A stretch of 64,000 bases of DNA from Paramuribaculum sp964487725 (GCA_964487725.1 CAZASF010000004.1:41740-105739); one strand, 5' to 3'. Counted from the stretch's first letter, positions 19,529 through 28,851 are shown. The notes: generated by a model not told the origin, from the sequence alone. Numbers and translations: made by a program.

Positions 19529-20494
19529 TCAACGCATGCTGTAGATCCAAGCGTTGGGATTCGCTGCGGCGAATGCTGCATCGGCTTTGCGGAAATCTGA
19601 CATAGCGCCAAAGTCATTGCCTGATGCTGCATACACGCGGAAGCGTCCATCGCGTTGCAGTATCTGCAGGGGATATTTCGCAGTGGAATGCATTCTCACA
19701 TATCTCCGGGCTTCTTTCATTGAGGTGGCAGATGCAACTATGACATAATATTTGTCAGCGGTTCTGGTGATTTCGGCAGTTGCCTCGCGAGGATCAGGCC
19801 GGGAAATGAATATTTTGCGTCCGGCATATTTTGACTCTTCAGGCATGAATTCGGCTGAGGTTTCCGATTTCATTACCGGTTGTAGCGATGCGAAGTCAAC
19901 ATTCTTAGGTGATATAGGAGTGAGCAAAGTCATGCACACTCCAACAAGAAGTGCTGCTGATGCCGCATATTTGAGGGCTGCGATTGCAAAATTGCTGCGA
20001 CGGCGCGGTTCTTCAGCCATGTCCACCTCGAGAATTACCGGTTCTTCTTCCTCTTGGTTGTAACCTGACGCAGTTTCCGGTAAGAGCTGAATCAGGGGTA
20101 ACCCACAGAACGGAAGGGCTACAAGAGGATTATCGGTAGCGGGTGTGAATTCAATTGCGCCGTATGAGACCAGTGAGAGCGAACCAATACGTGGTAAATC
20201 AATGGTTCCCTCATGGCGTAGCCGGCGCAGGATTAGCTCCACTTCTTGCTCCACGGCGTTGCGCGCGCACTCATAGCTGATGCCTTCACGGCGTGTTATA
20301 GAGCCAATCAGCATTCCGTCATCGTGGGTCAGGCTACTGTTGAATCCAAGTTCACGCGATGGGGGAGTCATGACGCTACCGTCATCGTTGAGTGACGCCG
20401 GAACATGACGTGACACGAACGCACCTAATCCCGGAATGACCACGCATTCCTGATTGACAATCAGATACTGGATATGTTCAATAATTGAAATCAC
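19529..20494 (-). CDS. HU/CCDC81-like plus SPOR-domain membrane protein
   Basis: About 321 residues. The N-terminus (VISIIEHIQYLIVNQECVVIPGLGAFVSRH) matches the Bacteroidetes family with an N-terminal HU/CCDC81-type domain, followed by a linker, one membrane helix (about 175-195) and a C-terminal SPOR domain (KYYVIVASATSMKEARRYV...). SPOR domains bind septal peptidoglycan, and the N-terminal part would face the cytoplasm. A frame extension to TTG at 20512 lies within a promoter element; the GTG at 20494 aligns with the Met of homologues as I remember them and is preferred. It follows mutL by about 48 bases. A division or envelope role is inference. Confidence 0.82.
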   Translation of the reverse strand: MISIIEHIQYLIVNQECVVIPGLGAFVSRHVPASLNDDGSVMTPPSRELGFNSSLTHDDGMLIGSITRREGISYECARNAVEQEVELILRRLRHEGTIDLPRIGSLSLVSYGAIEFTPATDNPLVALPFCGLPLIQLLPETASGYNQEEEEPVILEVDMAEEPRRRSNFAIAALKYAASAALLVGVCMTLLTPISPKNVDFASLQPVMKSETSAEFMPEESKYAGRKIFISRPDPREATAEITRTADKYYVIVASATSMKEARRYVRMHSTAKYPLQILQRDGRFRVYAASGNDFGAMSDFRKADAAFAAANPNAWIYSMR

Positions 20495-20499
20495 GGTTA

Positions 20500-20507
20500 C
20501 AAATTTA
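20500..20507 (-). promoter_or_regulatory. -7 element of the HU/SPOR gene
   Basis: Minus-strand TAAATTTG, five bases before the GTG at 20494. It implies leaderless or near-leaderless mRNA if used and argues against the upstream TTG start. No -33 match was seen. Confidence 0.45.
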
Positions 20508-20542
20508 CGCAACTTTTTTCAGACAGTGGGATATTTTAACAA

Positions 20543-22435
20543 TTATTTGAGGAGGGTGGCGAGCTCGTCAGCTGGTATTGTGTTTATGATTCGATGCCCG
20601 TCGGGGGTGTAGTTTGGCGATGGAAGTTTCAGCAGTTCGCTGAGAAGATGGTCGCGTTCGGTTGCCGACAGTTTTCGGCCGCCCTTGATTGCCGTACTTC
20701 TTGCCATTGACAGGGCTACGAAGCTTTGCCACGCTTTATTGTCGTTGGCCGGCTTGTCAGATTCCGCGTCTTCGATTATTCTTATGAGTGTTTCCTGTGG
20801 GTTTACTCCCTCAAGAACGGAAGGTTGTGCGGTGATGCTCCAGGTGTCGTCGCCGAGGAACGAAATTTCAAATCCGCATTCCTCCAGATATCCGGTTATG
20901 CTGTGGAGAATGGCGCTTTGATGCGGGGTCATATCAAACGTTTCGGGAAACATGATTCTTTGCGCCGGCACGTTTCCGGCGGTCATAACTGACTTGAATT
21001 GTTCGAAGAGAACCTTTACGTGGGCCCTGTGTTGGTCAATTACCATCACTCCGGAGGATGTCGGTGACAGGATGTATTTGTTCTTTACCTGAATTGTAGA
21101 AACCTCCCACTCATCGGCCTCGGAATCTATATCGTCAGCTGTCAGTAATGTAGCTTCCACTCCGGCTTTCGCCGCAATGTCGGACTGTGAATCATTTGGG
21201 AGATTATCTTCGCTGTTTTCCGTGCCCATGAAGCCTTCATAGAGCTTTTCCCAATTGGAAGTGGCTCCGGTGCTTCGTAGCGAGTTGAACGACGAGCCGC
21301 GGGAGCCAGCCGATTGCCTTGGCGTTGAATGCTTGAATGGATTGTAGGAGGAGTCAATCTCAACGGAATGGTCTCCCTCGGCATTAGGCTGGAAAACAGG
21401 TATTTCAGGAGCGTCTGTTGCGTCAAAATCTATACCTGGCACAGCGTTGAAACGTCCGAGAGCTTCACGGACTACGGCTGTTAGTATTTGCCATATCACA
21501 GCTTCGTCCTGAAACTTGATCTCGTTTTTTGTTGGATGTATGTTGACATCGATTGATTGCGGGTCAACGGTGAAGTTGATAAAGTAATTCGGCTGCGAAT
21601 CTGAAGCCACAAGTGGCTCGTAGCAATTCATGATTGCCTTGTGGAAGTAGGGGTGACGCATGTGGCGTCCGTTGACGGTCAGATACTGCAATGCGTTACG
21701 TCGGCGGGCATGTTCGGGACGTCCGATAAATCCGTCGATTTTCACTATTGATGTCGAGGTGCTCAATGGGAGGAGCTGTTTGTCAAGCCCCTTTCCGAAT
21801 AGATCCATAATCCTCTGTTTCTGCGACGAGCCTATAAGCCGGTGGATTGTTGTGCCGTTGTTGATTAGTTCGAAATCAAGACCCGGATTTACAAGGGCCA
21901 TGCGCTCGAATTCCCGCATTATTTTGGCGAACTCCACAGAATCTTTTTTCAGGAATTTTCGGCGGACGGGGATGTTGTAGAATAGGTTTTTTACCATCAA
22001 GTTTGTCCCCGGGGAGCATGCTTCCGGTGCTTGACTCTCCACGGTTGAACCGTTGATTATAAGACGTGTGCCCAGTTCGGCTCCTTGTAGCATGGTGCGG
22101 AGGTCAATTTGTGCCACAGCGGCAATCGATGCAAGGGCCTCGCCTCGGAAACCCATGGTGTGGAGAGCGAAAAGATCATCGGCGCGCTCTATTTTCGATG
22201 TGGCATGACGTTCGAATGCCATGCGTGCATCGGTATCGCTCATCCCTTTTCCATTATCCACAACCTGAATGAGCGTTCTTCCGGCATCCTTTATGATAAT
22301 CTGTATTGAGGTGGCTCCCGCATCAACAGCATTCTCAACGAGCTCTTTGACCACCGATGCGGGACGCTGTATCACCTCGCCGGCGGCAATCTGGTTTGCT
22401 ACTGAATCAGGAAGTATATGTATTATATCGCTCAT
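20543..22435 (-). CDS. mutL: DNA mismatch repair protein MutL
   Basis: 630-residue GHKL ATPase of mismatch repair. The ATPase motifs are VVKELVENAVDAG, DNGKGM, and TMGFRGEALASI, all intact. The C-terminal dimerisation domain starts near 430. The endonuclease motif DQHA(x)2E(x)4E reads DQHRAHVKVLFEQF from D467, so the first Glu is Val; the late cysteine-containing CPHGRP-like motif reads YTPDGHRII. Nicking activity is therefore doubtful, although Bacteroidetes may share this variant. It has its own promoter. Confidence 0.96.
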   Translation of the reverse strand: MSDIIHILPDSVANQIAAGEVIQRPASVVKELVENAVDAGATSIQIIIKDAGRTLIQVVDNGKGMSDTDARMAFERHATSKIERADDLFALHTMGFRGEALASIAAVAQIDLRTMLQGAELGTRLIINGSTVESQAPEACSPGTNLMVKNLFYNIPVRRKFLKKDSVEFAKIMREFERMALVNPGLDFELINNGTTIHRLIGSSQKQRIMDLFGKGLDKQLLPLSTSTSIVKIDGFIGRPEHARRRNALQYLTVNGRHMRHPYFHKAIMNCYEPLVASDSQPNYFINFTVDPQSIDVNIHPTKNEIKFQDEAVIWQILTAVVREALGRFNAVPGIDFDATDAPEIPVFQPNAEGDHSVEIDSSYNPFKHSTPRQSAGSRGSSFNSLRSTGATSNWEKLYEGFMGTENSEDNLPNDSQSDIAAKAGVEATLLTADDIDSEADEWEVSTIQVKNKYILSPTSSGVMVIDQHRAHVKVLFEQFKSVMTAGNVPAQRIMFPETFDMTPHQSAILHSITGYLEECGFEISFLGDDTWSITAQPSVLEGVNPQETLIRIIEDAESDKPANDNKAWQSFVALSMARSTAIKGGRKLSATERDHLLSELLKLPSPNYTPDGHRIINTIPADELATLLK

Positions 22436-22459
22436 GATTTTCTTGTACTATTGGTAATG

Positions 22460-22491
22460 CAAAGTTAGAAAACATGGGCCGGATTGTCAAA
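22460..22491 (-). promoter_or_regulatory. mutL promoter
   Basis: On the minus strand TTTG (22488-22491) and TAACTTTG (22460-22467) are separated by 20 bases, a full match to the Bacteroidetes consensus, 24 bases before the mutL ATG. Confidence 0.7.
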
Positions 22492-22496
22492 ATCTC

Positions 22497-22575
22497 TTAT
22501 TGACATGCTGCATGCGTCAGTGTCAGCAACATGTCAATAACGTGTCAGTAAGATGTTGATAAGATGCCGATGGCC
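22497..22575. repeat. 11-bp phased direct repeats with an 11-bp inverted repeat
   Basis: From 22521 the sequence runs in an 11-base period: TGTCAGCAACA, TGTCAATAACG, TGTCAGTAAGA, TGTTGATAAGA, then a decayed fifth unit starting TGCCGA. Overlapping this, TTATTGACATG (22497-22507) and CATGTCAATAA (22530-22540) are perfect inverted copies. The array lies between the ostA-like stop and the mutL promoter. It has no T-run, so it does not look like a simple terminator. Confidence 0.7.
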
Positions 22576-22591
22576 CTTACGGGACCGGAGT

Positions 22592-24511
22592 CTACTCCTT
22601 CAAGGTCTTCAATTCCTTCAGCTCCTCTACTTGAACCGGAGCCGTTTTGAATTCCGGTGTCTCCGTATTTATTGACTTTAAGGTTGGAAGTCTCATCGTA
22701 TCGGTGGATCTGAGCGGTATGTCCTGTCTTTCGGCCGGTGCTTCAGGATTTGGCCGGTTGGCTTCCTTGCTCTTCTTCATATTGTCAAAAATCAATGATG
22801 GGGCATTCTTGAAAAGCTCAATCATCTCAGGCTGAATTACAAAGACATCGCCTGGCGTGCGTGGACGCAAGTCCTCGTACCATTTGAATTTCGGAAGAAA
22901 GTAGGAGCCGCGCTTTGCAAGATACAAAGGAGTTATCTTTGATGTGGTTTCCGGCCAGAAGTTTATTTTCTTTATCTGGTTATTGTCAAAGTAGGCGTCC
23001 ATGTAGCTGCTCTCCACGTAGGCAAACTTATTGTAAGAGGAGTCACGCTCCATGGGGAACATGTTGAGCATAACATTACCTTCCACATATAGCCGTGTGA
23101 TCACCGAATCAGCGAACCATGCCGTCATGTCAGTGCCCGAAATCTGGTTATAGCAATCCTCGGCAATATGTTCTGCCATAAGTCCGGTTTGCGGTAGTCG
23201 CGCCCAATCAACGGTTGAATCAGCAAGATGCACATTGATTATGTTGCCGAAAATCTGGCGTGTTCCGCTCCACACTATCGGATGACGGTACATGTACATT
23301 ATGGAGTCACGTTCTGTAAGGCTCAGAGAGTCGCATATAGCCTGTATGTCGGAGCGATAAATCTTCACGTTGTGAAACACGTTGGTCACCTTGGTGGAAT
23401 CGGAGAGATCCATGTAAGCGGTTATGGAATCGCCGTGAAGATACAGTGTGTCACCCTTTGAAAACTCTTTGGCGAGAGCACGCCCGGTGACAAATGCGCT
23501 GTCGCGGACTTCATCATAAAATCCGTAGTTGCCGAAAAGTTCGCTCTGACGAGCCGAGTCTGTCAATACCATATTGCCGAAGGCCTCGCCATATTGCTTG
23601 ACGCGGTCATAGAACAATGTGTCGCCGGTCAGGGTGTTACCTTTGTTTGTGCGTACGGTTGACCGTGAGAAAAGGTCGGCTATTCCGGAGTCGGTGTTAT
23701 ATATTCCGTTGGAGGTATATATTGTGCCATCGGAATTTATAATCTCACTTGGACTGGTCAGTTCAGCTATGTGTGTCGCCGTATTGTAGGTGAGAGCTTC
23801 GGTGTTAATCACCATCTTGTCATTTTTTTGCTGACTTTCCAGGTGGACATCATAGTTGAAATATGATTGCTTTGTCTTAGGATGGTACTGCCCCTCAACG
23901 GAAGTCAGAATGTTCTGTTTGTCAGTGAGCTGGCCTCCTATATTATAATATCCTATGTCAGCGGCGAGGTCATAGTTGAAAATGTCAGTTTCGAGAGTAA
24001 CATCGCGGTTTATCAGCCTTACTTTTTTCCCGGGGTCGGCAAAAAGGATGGCAAGTTGCTGCGGCCCATCGTAGTTCAATTCATCGGCATACACGAAAAG
24101 AGTGTCGCCCTGAATCATCTTAACGTTTCCGAATGCATCAAACGAATTGGTCTTTTCAAAGAAATAGGCACTATCGCAGTACATCCACATGTCTTCCTTG
24201 CGCAATTTGACATTGCCCTTGAGTATCTGCGGGAGATCCTCGCGTGGCACTCCCGGAATCTCATCGTAAGTGAGCACGTCGGAATACTCAAGGAAAACCT
24301 TGTTGGGCTGGTTGCGGTCAACAGACGGTAACACAGGGCGTATGGGTGCATGTGGCACCGGAATTTTCCGCTTTGGAGCCTGAGTGGAGTTTGTTTTGGG
24401 TTGCTGGGAATATATTACTACAGGTAAAGAAATGACCAACGCCGCCAACATTGCTGTTAATGTTGCGCGGCGACGGTAAATTCTCTCTGACAGTCGTTTA
24501 ATCAGCGTCAT
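22592..24511 (-). CDS. OstA/LptA-like outer-membrane biogenesis protein
   Basis: 639 residues with an N-terminal membrane or signal segment (about 17-35). From about 75 onward there are repeated beta-strand units with motifs such as GNVKMIQGDTLFVYADELNYD and NTEALTYNTATHIAELTSPSEI, typical of OstA/LptA jellyroll domains that carry lipopolysaccharide across the periplasm. It is longer than E. coli LptA (about 185 residues) and has a proline-rich N-terminus and a charged C-terminus. Its start overlaps the end of the SurA-like gene by 14 bases. Its place beside periplasmic chaperones supports an envelope assembly role. Confidence 0.88.
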   Translation of the reverse strand: MTLIKRLSERIYRRRATLTAMLAALVISLPVVIYSQQPKTNSTQAPKRKIPVPHAPIRPVLPSVDRNQPNKVFLEYSDVLTYDEIPGVPREDLPQILKGNVKLRKEDMWMYCDSAYFFEKTNSFDAFGNVKMIQGDTLFVYADELNYDGPQQLAILFADPGKKVRLINRDVTLETDIFNYDLAADIGYYNIGGQLTDKQNILTSVEGQYHPKTKQSYFNYDVHLESQQKNDKMVINTEALTYNTATHIAELTSPSEIINSDGTIYTSNGIYNTDSGIADLFSRSTVRTNKGNTLTGDTLFYDRVKQYGEAFGNMVLTDSARQSELFGNYGFYDEVRDSAFVTGRALAKEFSKGDTLYLHGDSITAYMDLSDSTKVTNVFHNVKIYRSDIQAICDSLSLTERDSIMYMYRHPIVWSGTRQIFGNIINVHLADSTVDWARLPQTGLMAEHIAEDCYNQISGTDMTAWFADSVITRLYVEGNVMLNMFPMERDSSYNKFAYVESSYMDAYFDNNQIKKINFWPETTSKITPLYLAKRGSYFLPKFKWYEDLRPRTPGDVFVIQPEMIELFKNAPSLIFDNMKKSKEANRPNPEAPAERQDIPLRSTDTMRLPTLKSINTETPEFKTAPVQVEELKELKTLKE

Positions 24512-25889
24512 CTTCCGTTGAAGAGGCTGTTGCCGTTTCCTTTATCCAGCCTTTGTGAGTAAAGTCACAGTTTCGCCATCCGTCCTCAATCCTGACGTAG
24601 GTTGCACCGATTTTCTTCTCAAGCCATTTCGTTATTATTTCCTGCCTCTGGAAATCCTCATACATGTTCTTGATTGTCTGGTAGTCGTCAGATATATTGG
24701 CGCGATGAGGATCTATGCGGTTTTTGAGTTTCACAATGGCCACTACTTCCGAGTTCAGTTTCGGATCAATCATGACAAACGGTTTTGAAATTTCGCCGGG
24801 CTGCATTTCATTGACAATCTTTGAAATTTCCTGAGGAAGCTGAGCCATTTCAAAGAGGGGAGTACCGGTCTCGGAGTTGACCATAAGGCCCTGATTGTTT
24901 TTTGTGTCCTTGTCTTGAGAAATTTCTGTGGCCTGTTCAAAGGTGAATCGCTTGTTGTCAACAATGTCGGTACGCAGGGAGTCAATGCGTGTCATTGCTT
25001 GCTCAAGATCGTTTTCGGAAACTTTCGGCTTAAGTAGGATTCGGCGGGTGTTGATGCGGTCGCCTCGCTTTTCTATAAGCTGGATAATCTCGTAGCCGTA
25101 CTGGGTCTGCACAATCTTTGAAACCTTTTTAGGGTCGTTCAGGTTGAACGCCACAGCGGCATATTCCGGGTCAAGCTGGGCACGACCCATAAAGCCGGTT
25201 TCGCCACCGCGTATGGAGGTGTTCTGGTCCTCGCTGTAAAGAATGGCGAGTGTGGAGAATTCGCTTTCACCTCTGTTGACTTTGTCAGCCATGTCGCGGA
25301 GACGGGCTTTTACATCCTCAACTTCCTGACGCGGAATCACCGGGTTGAACCTGATTATTTGCACCTCAACCTGCATGGGAATGTACGGTACACTGTCCTT
25401 GGGGAGCGCATCGAAATATTTTCTGACATCTGAGGGTGTGGCAGTCACATCCTTGGTCAGATTTCGCTTCACTTCGTTGACTTTATATGAGTTGCGGACC
25501 ATATCCACCATCTGTTCACGCATTTCCGACATAGGTTTGCGGAAATATTCCTCCATCTTCTCCTTGCTGCCAAGTTGGGCTATGTAGAAATTCAGGCGGG
25601 CTTCCACCTCCGACATTATTGTGGAATTTGACACTTCAACCGTGTCTATATCAGCCTGATGGAGAAAAAGCTTTTCAATGGCTATCTGCTCCGGTATAAA
25701 ACAGTATGGATCACCGGGGATTGTGATATTCTCATACTGCATGTTGTTGTATTGTTCTTCGATTTCCGATTTCCATATAGGCTGGTCGCCGACCACCCAT
25801 GCTACTTCTTCGGCTATATTGTTTTGCGCTGCAAGAGAGAGCGCTACAAACGCACACAATGCGGATGTTAATAGTCTTAATGATTTCAC
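24498..25889 (-). CDS. surA: SurA-like periplasmic chaperone / peptidyl-prolyl isomerase
   Basis: About 463 residues: signal peptide (KSLRLLTSALCAFVALSLAAQN), SurA N-terminal chaperone region (about 25-165), then two parvulin-like regions (about 170-265 and 275-380). The frame extends to a TTG at 25934, but a TAnnTTTG promoter element covers that codon, and the GTG at 25889 yields a normal signal peptide start. Its product should escort unfolded outer-membrane proteins to the BAM complex. It overlaps the OstA-like gene downstream. Confidence 0.9.
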   Translation of the reverse strand: MKSLRLLTSALCAFVALSLAAQNNIAEEVAWVVGDQPIWKSEIEEQYNNMQYENITIPGDPYCFIPEQIAIEKLFLHQADIDTVEVSNSTIMSEVEARLNFYIAQLGSKEKMEEYFRKPMSEMREQMVDMVRNSYKVNEVKRNLTKDVTATPSDVRKYFDALPKDSVPYIPMQVEVQIIRFNPVIPRQEVEDVKARLRDMADKVNRGESEFSTLAILYSEDQNTSIRGGETGFMGRAQLDPEYAAVAFNLNDPKKVSKIVQTQYGYEIIQLIEKRGDRINTRRILLKPKVSENDLEQAMTRIDSLRTDIVDNKRFTFEQATEISQDKDTKNNQGLMVNSETGTPLFEMAQLPQEISKIVNEMQPGEISKPFVMIDPKLNSEVVAIVKLKNRIDPHRANISDDYQTIKNMYEDFQRQEIITKWLEKKIGATYVRIEDGWRNCDFTHKGWIKETATASSTEDDAD

Positions 25890-25931
25890 TCGTATTGGAA
25901 TTAATGAATGCTCAATTACTTTTTTCGAGGC

Positions 25932-25939
25932 CAAAAGTA
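25932..25939 (-). promoter_or_regulatory. -7 element of surA
   Basis: Minus-strand TACTTTTG, a TAnnTTTG match, 42 bases before the chosen GTG start. The -33 element is not convincing. Confidence 0.45.
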
Positions 25940-26015
25940 CGAAATTTTAGTCACACCGCGATATATATTGTGCTAAAATAGCATAATATCAGCAAAAAAG
26001 CATGCCTATGTCATG

Positions 26016-27239
26016 TTAATTGGCCCTTAGGCTATCGAGCCATTGCTTTTCGAGCTCCTGCTGGTACTTTTCGGTGACCGGACCTTTGATGTCAGCAGCA
26101 CATTCGGGAGCGATGATTATTTTCCCAATGGCCGTGCGATAGGCTTTCCATCGGTCATCTTCGGGACGGTTCCCGCCGAAACACAGGTAGTCAACCACCT
26201 TGTTGTCACCTTGCGCCACTATCACCTGATCAACTCTCACATCGTTGCCAAAGCGTTTTCTGACCGACGTAGGGTGGGCTGCATTCAGGTCGTGTGGGAT
26301 AGTCTCTGTGAGATATCTGACCGCGGCATCAGCAATAGAATCATTTGTCGCTGACACCACATATCCTTTGTAGTGGGGCCTGTCCCAGACGAATTCACTG
26401 CGGTGGTTGACGAAATATTCCTGCAGTCCGGCGCTGTCGGTGCGTGCTCGTTGCCACACTTCCTTATCCATGATTTCATAGACCATCATTCCCGTACGGT
26501 AATCTTCGAGAATATCTCGGTAGTCCGGCTCTCTTCCCGGAAGTTCGCGGATGAATTCCGCTATAGCTTCGTTGAATGTCAAATCCTTGCGCCCTGAGTC
26601 CTGCGATTTCCACCGGTCAATTGTGCGCGTAATGGCCATGGCCGACCGTTCATCGTGCATGATTGCATTGCGTATTTTTTCTCTGACGGAGTCAATGGGC
26701 ACTATAGCATTGTCAAGGCGTTTGCGGCTCTTGACTCTTACAATGTGGAATCCGTAGGGTGATTCCTTTATTTCAGAAACGGCTCCAATCGGGGTGTTGA
26801 ATGTCAGGTCTTCAAAAAAATAAGGCCAGTCCCCCGCTGTCACTGTTGCCTTTTCTCCGAAATCGGGATTATTTATCAGCAAAATCCTCAGGCTGTCGGC
26901 CATTGATAGTGCGTTTTCTCTTTCCGATGGCTTTTCCGGTCGCGGAACAAATACGTGGTTGACCTCGATGATTTCACCGATACGGCAATAGGCCACGTCA
27001 ATGAGCGAATCATCCACTTGCTTATCCCTGAGATATGGAATAGCGAGATCACGGGAATACATTTCCAATTCTTCGCGGAACCGGCGCGTGGTGTCGATGC
27101 CCGCGTCTTTGGCTGCGCGAATTTTAAGCCTTAATATCTGTTCGGCATCCGGGTTGTCGTCGGTCCGACTCCATGCAGATGATTGACCGTAGACTACGAA
27201 AAGTAGAAGCAGCAGAGTAAGTGGAATGATTTTATTCAT
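26016..27239 (-). CDS. PpiC-type peptidyl-prolyl isomerase, exported
   Basis: About 407 residues, starting at the Met of MNKIIPLTLLLLLFVVYG, which gives a clean signal peptide; a longer frame to 27290 adds 17 non-homologous residues. One parvulin domain lies at about 85-190 (GDWPYFFEDLTFNTPIGAVSEI, SPYGFHIVRVKSRK). The C-terminal half is a helical chaperone-like region followed by KRFGNDVRVDQVIV. It is the second of two such proteins in tandem; the pair plus the OstA-like gene make an envelope-folding cluster. It follows guaB by 75 bases. Confidence 0.86.
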   Translation of the reverse strand: MNKIIPLTLLLLLFVVYGQSSAWSRTDDNPDAEQILRLKIRAAKDAGIDTTRRFREELEMYSRDLAIPYLRDKQVDDSLIDVAYCRIGEIIEVNHVFVPRPEKPSERENALSMADSLRILLINNPDFGEKATVTAGDWPYFFEDLTFNTPIGAVSEIKESPYGFHIVRVKSRKRLDNAIVPIDSVREKIRNAIMHDERSAMAITRTIDRWKSQDSGRKDLTFNEAIAEFIRELPGREPDYRDILEDYRTGMMVYEIMDKEVWQRARTDSAGLQEYFVNHRSEFVWDRPHYKGYVVSATNDSIADAAVRYLTETIPHDLNAAHPTSVRKRFGNDVRVDQVIVAQGDNKVVDYLCFGGNRPEDDRWKAYRTAIGKIIIAPECAADIKGPVTEKYQQELEKQWLDSLRAN

Positions 27240-27314
27240 TTGGGTTACGGTTAAGAATGATGCCCTCAAAGTCATTGACAGTGAGGGCACCTATGCGATA
27301 TGTAGCTTGATCAA

Positions 27315-28793
27315 TTACTGATGTGACGCACTGTAGTTGGGAGCTTCAGCGGTGATTGCCACATCGTGAGGATGGCTTTCTGCCACACCGGCATTAGTTA
27401 TGCGGGTGAATTTTGCGTCATGCAGATGCTCTATGTCTGCTGCGCCGCAATAACCCATACCGGAGCGCAAACCGCCGAGCATCTGATAGACAACTTCGTA
27501 GAGATTGCCCTTGTAGGGGACGCGGGCTGCAATCCCTTCCGGCACGAGCTTCTTAACATCAGTCTCGCCGGCCTGGAAGTATCGGTCCTTAGAGCCTTTC
27601 TCCATAGCTTCGAGCGAACCCATTCCTCGATATGCCTTGTATTTACGTCCGTTGAAAATTATTGTGTCGCCGGGCGATTCCTCTACTCCGGCCAGCATGC
27701 CGCCGAGCATAACGCTAAACGCGCCGGCTGCGAGCGCTTTCACTATGTCGCCTGAATAGCGGATGCCACCATCGGCAATGAGAGGAACGTCAGTGTCCTT
27801 GAGCGCTTTGGCCACGTCATAGACCGCTGAGAGCTGGGGAACTCCCACTCCGGCAATAATGCGGGTGGTGCATATTGACCCTGGACCAATACCAACTTTC
27901 ACTCCATCGGCTCCATTCTCAACGAGATAGCGGGCTGCATCGCCGGTTGCAATGTTGCCTACCACAACGTCAATATGGGGATATTTCTCTTTGACGGCTT
28001 TCAGCACACCGACAACGCCCTTGCTGTGTCCGTGGGCTGTGTCGATTACAATAGCATCAACTCCAGCTTCAACAAGAGCATCAACACGCTCCATGGAGTC
28101 AGCCGTAACACCCACACCTGCCGCTACGCGCAGACGTCCGCGCTCATCCTTGCATGCGTTGGGCTTGTCCTTGGCTTTTGTTATGTCCTTGTAAGTGACC
28201 AATCCTATCAGTTTACCCTCCGGATCAACCACGGGCAGTTTCTCTATCTTGTGACACTGGAGAATCTCGGCAGCTTCCTCGAGATCGGTGCTCTGATTGG
28301 TTGTGACAAGGTTGTCTTTAGTCATAACTTCATCTATGGCGCGGTTGAGGTCGCGCTCAAATCTGAGGTCACGGTTGGTTACGATACCAACGAGTTTGCG
28401 GTTGTCATCAACCACGGGGATACCTCCAATGTGGAATTCCTCCATAATTTTCAAGGCATCGCGCACGGTTGAACCGCGTTTGATGGTCACAGGGTCGTAA
28501 ATCATTCCGTTTTCGGCGCGTTTAACCGCGTGGACCTGACGGGCCTGTTCCTCAATCGACATGTTCTTATGAATTACGCCTATACCGCCTTCGCGTGCTA
28601 TAGCGATGGCCATAGCCGCTTCCGTGACAGTGTCCATAGCTGCCGACACGAGCGGAACGTTAAGCGTGATGTTGCGGGAAAATTTTGTCTTGAGGCTGAC
28701 TTCGCGGGGAAGGACTTCCGAGTAGGCCGGAATAAGAAGGACATCATCAAATGTTAGACCGTCCATCTTTACTTTGTCTGCAATAAATGACAT
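27315..28793 (-). CDS. guaB: Inosine-5'-monophosphate dehydrogenase
   Basis: 492-residue cytoplasmic enzyme oxidising IMP to XMP with NAD, the committed step of GMP synthesis. N-terminal GLTFDDVLLIPAYSEVLP is diagnostic. Two CBS domains lie at about 95-205. The catalytic cysteine loop reads GPGSICTTRIIAGVGVP and the flap region has YRGMGSLEAMEKGS. It starts the minus-strand run; its promoter region is shared with the divergent lipid kinase gene. Confidence 0.98.
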   Translation of the reverse strand: MSFIADKVKMDGLTFDDVLLIPAYSEVLPREVSLKTKFSRNITLNVPLVSAAMDTVTEAAMAIAIAREGGIGVIHKNMSIEEQARQVHAVKRAENGMIYDPVTIKRGSTVRDALKIMEEFHIGGIPVVDDNRKLVGIVTNRDLRFERDLNRAIDEVMTKDNLVTTNQSTDLEEAAEILQCHKIEKLPVVDPEGKLIGLVTYKDITKAKDKPNACKDERGRLRVAAGVGVTADSMERVDALVEAGVDAIVIDTAHGHSKGVVGVLKAVKEKYPHIDVVVGNIATGDAARYLVENGADGVKVGIGPGSICTTRIIAGVGVPQLSAVYDVAKALKDTDVPLIADGGIRYSGDIVKALAAGAFSVMLGGMLAGVEESPGDTIIFNGRKYKAYRGMGSLEAMEKGSKDRYFQAGETDVKKLVPEGIAARVPYKGNLYEVVYQMLGGLRSGMGYCGAADIEHLHDAKFTRITNAGVAESHPHDVAITAEAPNYSASHQ

Positions 28794-28843
28794 AACGATT
28801 ATAGAGATATTTTGGAGCGAAATGCGTTATTTTTTATTGCATG

Positions 28844-28851
28844 CAAAGTTA
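28844..28851 (-). promoter_or_regulatory. -7 element of guaB
   Basis: Minus-strand TAACTTTG, 50 bases before the ATG. A possible TTG -33 lies 22 bases upstream, slightly longer than usual spacing. No guanine riboswitch is seen in the leader. Confidence 0.5.

Noticed and set aside
23867..24331. 154-aa plus-strand open frame opposite the OstA-like gene
   Set aside because: Antisense shadow with no promoter or recognisable domain.
25889..25934. Longer SurA start at TTG 25934
   Set aside because: A TAnnTTTG promoter element covers the TTG and the extension spoils the signal peptide; GTG 25889 is better.
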